Assembly (NCBI GenBank): GCA_014773175.1
Contig: VXCM01001512.1
Coordinates: 62,001-126,000 of the forward strand
DNA: 64,000 nt
Direction: 5' to 3'
Source of the DNA: Lucifuga dentata
Lineage: Eukaryota; Chordata; Actinopteri; Ophidiiformes; Bythitidae
Made by a program: the position numbers and the translations under genes. Below are positions 1 to 12,200 of the stretch, piece after piece. The notes below the pieces were generated by a model. That model saw only the letters and a program-made list of their open reading frames with translations, did no database searches and had not been told where the DNA came from. Position 1 is the stretch's first letter. The number at the start of each line of letters is the position of its first letter.

Positions 1-1561
1 ATGTACTGCAGGCGTAGTCACAGTGTGAGGTTGTTCCAATTCCCCCTTATTATTTTTCTGAGTTTGAAAACTGGCAAAGTTGTGAATTTTTTTTCCATCA
101 GATTTAGCAATAAAGAAATAGTTGTGCTTTCAGCACAAAATCATCAAATTATCATAAGCATACAGACATTTAAAACTTGCAAATTTGCAAAATAATGCCC
201 CCCTTGTTTTTTCTTTTTTCGTCTTATATAGCCCTAATATGCCGCCGTAATCCACTGAACCCATGATGGCCCAAACTTTATCCCTTCCTTCTCTCTTTGT
301 CTTGTGCATGTTTCACCATTAAAGTTCCAAAAAGACCTTCTTTCATAGTAAAATCCTTCAGCAATTTATAAATAAAGTTAGGGAAGTAGACGTAATACTT
401 TGACGGGTAAAAATTAAGTTCTGGATGACATTTAAGTGTATATGTGTGTAAAAGGAGCGCTGTGTCATGTTTATTCCTATCATGACTTCCTGGATTGCAG
501 AAAGACTTTTATTCTGAAGGAGCAAGTCTATGTTCTGAGTGCACTAAAATGGCAGTTTGGGACAACAGTGCTTTTTTAAACTTTCACAGTTTTATCGCAC
601 AATACAAAGACCAAGGAGGAAGGGTGAAAGTTTGGGCCATCACTAAAACGCTGCTAATAAAAGAAATGTGCTTGATGAGAATTTATCATTGCTGTCACTG
701 GATTCTGCGTTAGAAACATTGCCATCTAGTGCCTCTTTGGGTCTTGCATGCCATAATGTGAAATGGAAGAGGAGATACAAATCCTCGCAGTCAGAGCTGC
801 AACGAGGACATATTAAGCAGTAAATTTGTAATTCTTAACACGTGGCTCAGGAGGTTTTAACTTGTCTGACAGCAGCCAGCAGGCTGAGCATAAGGCACAG
901 TGACATGTCGTGTCACAGAAACTGACAGAGACCCAAATGAAAATTAAAGATGGCCTACCAAAAAATCTGATTGACAGAAAGCGACATCACGAAAAGATGA
1001 GTATCCGTGCGGGAATTTTTGAATATGGGAAAACTAAAAATTGGGAATACTAAGCTCAAGTTTACACTGCAAAGTCTGTAGGCTGTATAAGCATGAGGTG
1101 AGGAAAGTCTCCCAAGAGTCTAACAACAATAGTATTAACCATAAAAAATTAGTTGACAAAAACTACAATAAATGGCAAAAGCTACAATTATTGGCATAAT
1201 CACAAATAAAAAGAAATACTAACAATTCATACAAAATAGGAGGAGCTGGTATTTTAGTTTCATAATTATGCTTTTAAGTGGATGTGAATCAGAAATGATC
1301 ATATGACAACAGACAAAGCAAACCTCATCTCAAATGAAGAGTCTTTGACACCTTAAATAAGCAACATTTAGTTCCGTAACCTTAAAACACACTTTAGATT
1401 AATGCAATAAAATAAATTAATAAATCATGTTCATCTAAAAGCAGCAGCATGTGTGAAGATTTTAACACATGTACACACCCAAGTAATGGTGCTAAGCGAA
1501 ACTGCTGACGGCAATACTGAGCTGCAGGTATGTGAGAAGTAAAATAACAACCAGCCCCTTC

Positions 1562-1564
1562 CAC

Positions 1565-1595
<31 letters not shown>

Positions 1596-1619
1596 AATAG
1601 ACACACACACGCACACACA
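1562..1619. repeat. (CA)n microsatellite, interrupted
   Basis: CA repeats with CG and AATAG interruptions. Confidence 0.95.
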
Positions 1620-4600
1620 ACTCCATCTCCCCAAGGAGCAGTGATCTGTGACTCCTCAGTGTTCTGTGCACATCTGAGATGACAGCACACACAACATGGC
1701 TAGCGCTCCAGTCTGGATTCCACATGATCACCCACAGCAGTACTGTACAGCAAACAAGATACAAGCTCACAGTATACAGACACGCAAACAGGCCAGGACA
1801 CAGCCAATCCTACACACTCCCACTCCACACTGGGACACACACTATGTGCGGATACTTTTTATGGTTTGTCTTGGCCTATAGGAGACGGATGTATGAGCTG
1901 ATCATATAATGCATAGTAGATATTGTGGGTAATCAGAGAGAAATTAATAATTATTCCATAACAAAAAAAAAAAAAAAAAAAANAAAAAAAAAAAAAAAAA
2001 AAGATTTTTCTTCATAGGGACTATATTTTTAGTACATTAAATGTATTAAAAACTTTGTGCATTGCTACCCATACCCCAGTATATTTGCAATGTACATTTT
2101 GCTTCTAAAAGTTTCTTATATTGTGTGAAAGTGTTGTTTTCGTCTTAAATGTGTTTTAAGTTTTACTTAGAAGTGTACTACACTTTAGTATGCGCTTTGG
2201 TACATTTATCAAAAACATATTTATGTTGTACTGCTAATCTCTAAGTTCAGTTCTTCTTCTTAAAGGTAATTTTTTATGAACTACAGTATATTCTAAGTGT
2301 CATTGGAGTACACTAACACCAAATTGCACTTTTATACATCTATAAAACTATGGTATTTTTGAAGCATACATTTAGCATAGACTATTATTAATGCCATTAT
2401 TAGTCAAAAATGTAATTTAAGTATAGTTTTACACAATGTAGTTCATGTAGTATTACAGTATATGCCCTATATGTATGCTAAAAGTTGAACTTAATTTAAG
2501 CTTTACTGTAATATATTTACTAGTGTATGAAATATAAAGTGCATGTCTAAACATCTAATATTGTTAAATGTTGATAAAATAATTAAGCAGTTGATTCTCA
2601 GGTGGGATCAGAGGGACTAAAAACACCTGTAAGACGTCAAGCAGGTAAAAATAACTCATATTTTTCCTTGTAACCCTGATTTAGGCGCTGTCTGTGCTGA
2701 TATATTGGAAATATATAAGCTTATATTATATCACATAAATGATACATTCAGTGTTGCGGTAAAAGAACGCAGTAATTGAAAACATATCTGAAGTATTTGG
2801 GCCTTGGATAAAAACTAATTTTTATGGAGAAAGGAGAAAATAGCTGTAACCTGAGGATTTTGGCACTTGGATCGGGTTTTCTAACTTTGGCTTTGATTTG
2901 CTGATTAGCATAGATTTGTGTCACAATGCTTTTATTAATAAGGTCCCATGATACTCATTGGAATTAAAGTAGAAGGATATGACTCTGAATGTTGAAGCAA
3001 GTGTGCATATGTAAGCACGAGAAAAGTAATTCAACATGGTTATTTGATGTGTTTCACATGTCGTTCCAAACTGTGTCCCAGATGTAAACATGCACATTTA
3101 TATCACTATAATTTAAAACCTGAGACATTTTCCCCTTATTATCAGTAAAGGAAGGAGCAGAGCAGATTCAATTTGAGGTGAGGTGGTGGATCATGAAGGC
3201 ATTTCACCATTCTGGAACAAATTTGATATCCGCCTGGGAGTCAGCAGCCATAACGGTAGTGTTGTCAGAAAAAGTAAAATGCTGCTTTATTTGCTATTCC
3301 AACTCCAATTTCATATCATTCCTCAAACTTTTTTTTTTTTTGTNATCTTATCACTTTTTCTGACTTTTTTTTTTCTTATATTTTTGCTTCAACTTTTACT
3401 TCCCCCTTCACCACCTAAATCCTCATGAATCAAACAAAAATTCATCTTTTCAAAGTCAGATGGAACACAGTTACAGAACAGTAACCTTTACAGTAGATTT
3501 CCAGTGAAGGAGATTAAAAGAAGGAAAAGTCTGGTTTTGTTTTTGGTCAAAGAAACACATATAAGTGCTAAAACTCCGTTGCAAGCAAATAGTTATTCAT
3601 ATAACCTCACAGTTTTGACATGGATCTGTTTCATCTTTGCCATCAATAAAGAAAATTTGTTATTTGATGGCCAGCTTTTATGCCCCTGATAATTGCTGCT
3701 AATGCCTGCTCTGGCTGCAATAACAAACTATTGAATTTCCCACAAACTTTTCAAATTGAATTTGTTTTTATGTTTTTGTTCATATCCATAAGTTTGGAAA
3801 GAGAAAGAAAATTCTTTCATTCTTTCATTCCATTCTTTTGGTTTTGTTGTTTATTCTGTTTTCACCACTTTAGTTGCAAATTTATCTTTCCTCTCTGATT
3901 CAGGCTTTTGCCTCTTTAATTTTTCATGCATTTATGAAGAATCAGCTATACTAAGTCCAATATAATTGTGTCTGGCAAAGTTCTTTTGCTAAAAAGCCAG
4001 CTATTAATAAATAAAAAGCCATCCTTGACCCATGGATCATCTAAACAGTGTGAGCTGCTTACTGGGCATAACTTTTATTCGACAATTCGAATGGTGTAAT
4101 TACCAAGCAGAACTTAGAATGAAAAGAAACAAGAGTCCATTCTGCTCTCACAGACATGCCTTTGTTCTGGATATTTCCTCATATTTCTCTTTTCTATGCA
4201 ATGTATAAATTACCTCCTACAGTAGACTTCAATCTTTGAGTTCTCCAAATTTGATCCGTTATAGTGAAAATGTTTAGTTACTGCCCTAATTTCCATGCAA
4301 TAGCTTTCCGACTGGCCTTGTTGGTATTTCTTCTATCAGGGGCTGAGGAAGACTTGGACAAGAAGAAGAAGAACAAAGTTGGAGTGAAGTGTCAGGTTGG
4401 CACAATGCCTGAGAAACAGCAAGAGGAGGGGGGAAAAAAAAAAGAAGCAGAGAAAGAGAGAGTGAGAAGAGAGGAGGACGGATGAAAAATGCNGGGGGGA
4501 AAAAAAAAAGAAGCAGAGAAAGAGAGAGTGAGAAGAGAGGAGGACGGATGAAAAATGCGATTGCTGTGAAGGTACCAAGGGAGCCCAAGGATGCAAAACG

Positions 4601-4786
4601 AAAGCAAAACAACAGGACAGAGAGGGAGGAAGAAAGAGGGAGCGAGTAAGGCGTGTTTAACTGCGGGTGTTTGCGTAGGAGTGACGGGAAACCCCATGGG
4701 GCCTCCTGGTAATCTGCAGGTTCGCACGCTCGCTCTCCAGGACCTCACAGGTGTGCTGCAGCGGAGATGTCACTCTTGTTGTTCTT

Positions 4787-4787
<1 letters not shown>

Positions 4788-4829
<42 letters not shown>
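4788..4829. repeat. (CA)n microsatellite
   Basis: About 21 uninterrupted CA units. Confidence 0.97.
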
Positions 4830-4831
<2 letters not shown>

Positions 4832-6822
4832 CATGCACAACAAGAGGATGAGGACATGCATATGCAGAGGTACAGTCAGGGGTTGAGGAAGTAATGTAAT
4901 CCTTTACCTAAGTGAAACAAGTAATACTACAAAGTAAAAGCTCTGCTAAGTATTTGCATTAAATTTATAATCCTATCAAAGTAAAGGTGTGTATTGTGAA
5001 GAACGGATCAAATTATGAAAATCCACTAAACTGCACATACAACAATGAAAAAACCTAGTATTTCTAAGTTTGGATATTTTTCTTGAAAGTTCTGGAAATA
5101 AATAAATAAATAAATCTGTAAAGTAACATCTGTCTGATAAATGCTACAATATTTAGCATACATTTTAACACAAAATTGATTTTTTCCAAGTAAAACAACA
5201 CTTGAATAAATGTACTTAGTTACTTTTTACCTGTAGGTATCATATAATTCAATCATCTCAGCTTTACCTCACAAAACAGACACACAAAGGCTTTTTTTTC
5301 CATTTTTTTCCTCCTGTCCCCTCTCTCCTCTTTGCTAGCTCGCAATATTAATGAAATATCATTGCAGCAGTGTGGTAAGCAGAGACCTGTAAACACCATT
5401 TCTCATTAAGATAAAGAATACATACTGTGCAGGCAGTGTGCAGCAGCCAAATGTCCTTGACTGTCTGTCTTCCTGCAGTTTAGACTATTATATCAGATGC
5501 TGCTGTACTTAACGTCTATCTGTGTTTTTGTTTACAACCCCTAGTCTCACACATTTCATGCACAATCCCTGACAAACTTAGACGGAAAAGAGGAACATTT
5601 TGATATAGATTCCTGCGCTGCGATGATCGTGCTTCTTCTCTTTCGTCCATCTCTATTTCACCGAGAGAGAGAGACATGAAAACAATGAGATTTAATCAGC
5701 CCATTCTCCTTTTGCAAACAATTAGATTATGGCTTTGTTTTCTTTCAATTTGATAAGGGAATCTGACACTATTCTTTCCTGCAATCCGCAATCATACATT
5801 ATGGAGATGGTGGAGCGTGCTTATGTTAATAGGAATTGACAGGAGCTACTGCAAAAATAACAAGCACAGACTTCTCCAGAGTCTCAGGCCCCACCCATAA
5901 CACTGCGCTTCTACACACACGCACGCGCACACACTCCCCCATCAATGTGAAAAAGCAGTGGGACATCCACAAGACGTCCTCATCAATTATGAAGGAGCTC
6001 TGAGTACCATCCATTACACCCAATCAGCTGAAGAAATCACTGTTTTACCACCATTAGCATTCCTCTATTCATTAGGAAACCGCATGCACACCCATGCACG
6101 CACGCATTCACACACATGCAGACAATGCATCCAGTAAGCCAGGATGAATATGGAGGAACTAAACAGTTCTCAGAATACAGAAGAAACCAGTTCCACTCCC
6201 TAGTTTATTCATGACCTGAATAGCATGTCTGCACAAACAAGCCCCGACTAATGTTAATTAAGCAGAAAAGAGGCTCGTTAGAGAGCGGGAGAGAAAACGG
6301 ATTAAACCAAGGATGGCTGGAAGGAAACGTTCGACTGGAGTTACAAGTTATAAAAAAAATTCATTGGCAAACTTTCATGCTTCAAAGAAAAGGCACATTT
6401 TCAGGAAAGAGAACAGTAAAAACCTGACAAAAATACAAGGAGATTTGGGATTTAATAAAAGAACAATTAAAAAAAAAAAAAAAAGTCAGAAGAACAATGT
6501 CAGACAGCTTTTTATGTTTAATCTATAATACAGCAACTGTCAACACTGCAAAAACAGGAATTTGGGCTATATGCACAAGGTTATTAGATGTGTTTCAGAA
6601 TAACTGGTAAATATAATTAAAAATCAACTTTCTTTTCATTTCATTAATATTTGACATTTGGATGTGATGTGATCATTTTGATTGAGTCACTCAAGCAAGA
6701 TAGGCTAAAATAAATTTTATTGGTTATATGAAGCTGAACATGCATACAGTATATCAAATTCTTTGTCACTACTTTTAGATCAGATTGTGTTTTTGGCTGG
6801 AGTTTTATGTTTGTTTCAAGAC

Positions 6823-6873
6823 ATCTTAAGACAATCAATCAATCAATCGATTGATTGATTGATCTTAAGACAA
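6823..6873. repeat. 30-bp perfect palindrome between 12-bp direct repeats
   Basis: ATCTTAAGACAA occurs at 6823-6834 and again at 6862-6873. Between them (overlapping by a few bases) 6834-6863 is a perfect palindrome built of AATC/GATT units centred on TCGA. Confidence 0.9.
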
Positions 6874-7896
6874 GCAGAAACAATTTGAATTTGGCATTAC
6901 TTCTCAGAGTTTGGCCAAACTGTATCCTGATTGGCTGACGTGTGGATTGAAGAGGGCCGGGAAACCCAATTAATTATCCAAAATAGATTTTCATTGGATC
7001 TCTTGCAGTTTTTTTGAGAAGTTTGAGAAGTCTCACAAGCTGATTTCTTTCCAATCAGATCAAGTCACGATCAAATTTCCCAAAATTGAAAGAGGAGCTA
7101 TCTGAACGCATCTGCGTGTGCTAACATTTTGCCACGATGGCCATACTGCTTTGAATGGAATAAAGCTTTATTGAAAACTGTGAATAGCTGATTAGGATTC
7201 ATGACGTTGTGTCAGTCAAGCTTTACAGAAGTAATAGGATTTGATCGTTTGGAAGAGGCGATCCTAACGTGCATTCTGAGTTAAACTTTAAGGGTGCATG
7301 GCATTATGAAGTCATTTTCTTTTGCTGTAGATTTTATGTTTGATACTAGAAAATTTCATTAGCTAACAAAATAATCCGCTTGTTTCTATACTAGGGGATT
7401 TTTCCAGTGAACACGTTTCAGGGTGTTTGGTGGGAGGTGGGTGAACGCTCTCATTTCCCAGTAACTGCAAAACCATTTTCCACTATCAAATCCCATTTCC
7501 TCCAACGCATCACCATCAGATAATTGCTTGTAACCTGGTTAGGAAAGTGGAAGATCAATTAAAGAAGTGAGATTGAGCCGAAAGTCCAGCAGTGGGAGCA
7601 CAGATGAAATGATATCAAACAAGGGAAATGTGAGGGGAGAGTGTGTGAGGCAGCAGCAAATCCACACACACTTGCAAAGCATTCTGGTCCATATTCTGAT
7701 CCCACAGGTGAGCATCAACTCCATCGGCAAGCTGCTGGAGTGGATTTTTGATGCTACGTGCATGCGCCGGGCTTCATTATGCATGCCATATTGAACCAAA
7801 CCAATAGGTAATCAAGGTGAATCAAATATTCATTGGGGCACATTTCAATGAAGGCCACACACCAACAACAGTCAGGGATGCAAGGATACATCACAG

Positions 7897-8168
7897 TTAA
7901 AGGACCATACCGGTGATTTGCATGTTTTACCTTTGGCAAAAATGTAATTTAATAGCTGCCGTGTTCATTGTGATAGATTACTTATCTCAAACACATTTCA
8001 AGGATTGATTTCAATAGCGTGCTGGAATTAACTAAAATCAATGGCAGTCTGTAAGGGAAGAAAAACAATTCTAATATTTACCGCTCCAGTAGTATGTTAT
8101 GAAAATGGTTGGCAGTAACGTAATATGTTTGAGGGTCAAACATGCAAAATCATCCCTATGTTCCTTAA
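7897..8168. mobile_element. TTAA-flanked MITE, family 1, copy a
   Basis: Begins TTAAAGGACCATACCGGTGA and ends ...AAACATGCAAAATCATCC then TATGTTCCTTAA. The internal words (CTCAAACACATTTCA, TAGTATG, GGTTGGCAGTAACGTAA) are shared with the other copies. Right end is degenerate. Confidence 0.75.
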
Positions 8169-9190
8169 AGATTTAATACAGTTGTACTTGAAAGGCTGAA
8201 GAAAAGAAAAGAAAAGCTCATTATCTAATCTTTCATGTTTACATATGAGCTTCATATACATTTTTAGCAACTCTTACATCTCCTAGCAACAGAGAAAAGA
8301 ACACTGACTCGTTCTGATGGACTGAATAGATTGTAGGTCTCATTCCTTTCGGGTTTAATTGAGATTCCTGTGCTTCAACATTTCCATTTTCTGCTACTTT
8401 CTACTTCTCTTCTACTACATTTCAGAAGAAAATATGATATATTTTTCTCCACACGCACACACACACACCAAGCGCTGCTGTTGCTGGGTAAAAATGTGTA
8501 TCTCCATCTTATTTTAGCTTGAAAGCACAATGCATTGACATTATCGAAACTGTTTTAGAAACATAAGTGTTGGAGAATTTGCTCTAGCTAAAAGGAGAAC
8601 ATAATTTTTCACCTGACCCACACAGATAAAGATGCAGGTTTGTGATCTAATACCTGAAATTTTTGGATGTATCCCAAACTTTGGGATATTCCAGAAACTT
8701 CAAAATTATTTCCAAATCATCCTAAATTGGAGATACAAATTCATGAAATTCAGTTTTAGTTTGATTTGATTTGCACATTTTACTACTAATACTGACCATT
8801 ACTTAAGTAAAATTTTGAAAACAGGACTTTTGCTTGTAATGGAATATTTTTTCATTGTGGTTTTGGTATTTTAATATAAATTAGCGTACTTCTGCTTCAT
8901 AGGTCGTGTTTCCTGACAATGATCTACACTTGTAATTCAGCTGTCGACTGATTTTTTTCCTTTCACTAAATGACAACAAAAATTTAAATAAATGATGAGG
9001 TCTGTGAGGCTGAACATCTCTATCATTTCTCCTTTTCTTTTCATCCATTCCGTCTGCCTCTTTCCTGTCTATAAGTGCCTCACTAGAGCACTTGCACCTC
9101 ACCTTGGTCTATCTCGAGCTCTTTTATGTTCTCTAAAGGGAAATCAGCCACATGCACATAAAAAGACACTCACACATGCAGGTGCCCATA

Positions 9191-9193
9191 ACA

Positions 9194-9256
<63 letters not shown>

Positions 9257-9260
9257 NCAC
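9191..9260. repeat. (CA)n microsatellite with n at 9257
   Basis: About 35 CA units; the n marks an unresolved length. Confidence 0.97.
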
Positions 9261-12200
9261 CCTTTTTGCTCTAGCATGAGCGCTGAAAGAAACTTCTATC
9301 AGCGCAGCTTTTTCAGGTGGTAATTAGCAATGATTGTTGTTCTGCTAATCAGAAATCTCACACACCGATGAGGGTCATTATCTCACCATCAGAAAAAAGA
9401 CCAGCCTGGCTCAGGATGCAGCGAGCTGTGTTTCTGTGTCTGTTATGTGATATGTATTATGATAAAACCCTCACCGGCTTATCAAATAAAAAAAAAAAAA
9501 AAAAAAAAAAAAGGCAAGATTGGATCACTTTCAATCGTTTGAATAAAGAAGGGCTAAATATGAATTATGAAATGGGTATCAGTGATTTGTCTCATTCTCT
9601 GGTTAATTATCATCAGTTTTGCCTCCAGATGGATACATTATTCTAAAATAGCTTGTAGGCTGGCTGTAGGATTACAAATAGTGTATTAATCATGTCTGCA
9701 TCAGTGAAAATGTGTAAAAATGACTCAATGTTCTCTAACAACGAAGATAAAGACTTACATTGATATATAGATGAAATGCCATTTGTGTAATATAGTAAGA
9801 AATGCTTAAAATAGCCTGTTTTCACTCAGTGTGCACAGTGTTGCTGCAGTCAGGGGGAGTAGAACAGAATCTTTGTGGTTTTTGTTTTGTGTTGTTTTGT
9901 TTTTTTTGTACATTTAAGCATTACAAAGGCTTCAAATCTGTGTATGTGCACTATAAACATTTGAAACACTCTAGAGGTGTACGTGTGCATGTCCTGAACA
10001 CAAATCAAAGCACCAAAATGACTAAAACTGGCATTTTCCATCTGAAATCAACAATGGCTGTTATTGACATTATCTAAATAAGCCAAACTAGGCTGGCGTT
10101 CATGTTGACTCACTAATACCACCTAATTAGTTTGATGCAATAATAATGAGATCGGAGCTCTGTGATTGGTGGCTTGGCATGTGTCTACAAACATCACATC
10201 AGACATCAGAGATACCAAACACCAATACCAAACACCGACCAAGGACAGCTAAACTTCAGAGGACGCGCTACAGGAACTTTCTGCATCTTTGACGAGCAAA
10301 TCCTCTCCAATTTGTCTCTCCCTGTGTTGATAACCAAAAACAATCTTGAACTGAAGGTTACTGTGGATGGACTGGCATTGTAGATTAGAAGGGGGGATAA
10401 ATAAATAATGATTTCGAATGAGGCAACAAATGAGGCTAGTCTCTTCAATTCAGATCAATGTGCCCAATCTATATGAGCGTCCTTGGGGTTGGGGAGCTTT
10501 GGAGAGCCAGGGCATGATGGTGCACTATGAAATGCTGACTGTCTGATTGTGCCACTGGTCACTCCGCAGAACAGGCGGCCATGCTTTAATAGGGTGGTCA
10601 AGGTCCCACACATGAACACAAAGCCAATACAGGGACTGTGGACACAGGGGTCAGGAGATCATCAGCTACATTATCCCTCCCTCCCTCCCTAATGCTCTTC
10701 CATTTCCAGCTCACTCCCTTAAATGCTCATGTTTGCAATCTCGTTGTGTCCGTTATTCGCATTTTTCTCATCCTCGCTCATTTTCTTCTGCCTTGTTCTT
10801 CCTCTCCGTGCGCTTGCCTATTCCTGGACTTGCTCCCTTCCAGAGAAACAGGCAGCCCATCGGACAGCGGGACGCAGAGGTCAGCTCAATTTCCCTTCTC
10901 ATTCCACCTCTGGAGTGGATTACTAAATGGAAATGACCGCAGGGTTCGAAGGTCCTCCCTGATCAGCTCACAGCTCCTTCTCCCTCTCCTGCTGTCCGAC
11001 TCTCTCACTCTGTATCTCTCTCTCTCTCTCTTGCTAAGTCCACAAGATTCTCACATAGCTACCCAAGCAGGTTGCCTGAGTCCACAGGCTGTGGTTTTAT
11101 CAGGAATGGAATCATTCTCTTGTACTGCGCCACAGCATTTTGACAGAGGAGATACGATAACTCTATAAGGGGAGATTAAACCTCAGGCTTTATTTTGGAG
11201 CTAAATTTATAAAATGTTTTGCTGAGCAGCGACTTTTTTGAAAAATAGATTTGTGACTTGCTGTTCAACCTTGTACTTCCTGAGACCGACGTTTTTGTCT
11301 CCTGATGTCTACGGCGTCTGAATTACCGTTAAGATGTCATAATCCCGAGGAGAAAATTCGGAGTTGATCCTGATACTCTGATCTAAACCGGCTTCACTTG
11401 TTACCGTGCCATCACAGCAGAAAGCTTCAGAAAGCTTCCTGAGCACAGTGTTTCTGTTGCCCTGATTTTTGCCTTACAGGACCTTAAACTGTCAAAGGCC
11501 AGGATTATTCTTATATTTTTAACTGTGCATAAGCTAGCCCATACAATTGCTATATGAGCAGTTTTCTCACACACTTGCTTTCCTACTTTTATGTCAATCT
11601 GGAGAATTAAGTGCTATATCCACTTGGGGGACAACAATAAATCATCAATGGTTGTCGGACACCTTAAAAACTACTAATTTTGTTCAACAGTGTAAACAAC
11701 TGAACAATCGCAAATTGGTAACAACTGAAAAGATTAATATTTTACATCTGCGACAACACAGGTAGTACGTTGGCCATTAAACAAGTCCCGCAATGGTCAG
11801 TGTTGTCACATGACCAAACTCTTCAGATGATTTTGTTGGTATTGCATCTTGCAAACGACATAGCGTTATTTTTTTAGAACGTGCCCATAATGGTTTAAAG
11901 AATGCAGGACAAACGTGACGGCCAACATGCGTACGCACAGTTAACATCAAGTATAATCCTGGCCTTATGTGTCTGATTGGTTGGTGGAGCCAATCACAGC
12001 CTGGATAAGCTTCAGGCTATAGACGAGTTTTAGGGAAAAGGGGGAAAACTACTGAGGACTGGTAAAATTATACTTTTCATGCTGATTTTTTTAAAGTTGA
12101 GTGTAGTTAAGATAAATTAATCGTCCCCTCCACTTCTGAAACTGCACGTACACCCTTGATCCCTTTAATCCAAAGGTAAAGGTGTGTGTAGATGTGTTTC

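Larger units (their letters stand above)
1..6822. other. gene-free stretch downstream of arap2, far part
   Basis: No frame has codon structure, splice pattern or family similarity I recognise. It holds the CA repeats at 1562 and 4788, an n-interrupted poly(A) at 1964-2002, an AT-rich block at 2030-2580 with repeated AGTACACT/AAGTGTAC-like words (possibly an old DNA transposon), and a duplicated 65-bp segment around 4493. Confidence 0.7.

Noticed and set aside
1394..1770. Overlapping frames with CVCVCV repeats
   Set aside because: These are read-through of a CA/GT microsatellite. The same applies to frames at 24641, 30215, 39053, 45191, 50703 and others.
10638..11168. 176-codon open frame on the + strand, the longest in the gene-free part
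   Set aside because: Translation is leucine/serine/proline-rich low complexity from CT-rich DNA, with no domain, no splice partners and no family I recognise.
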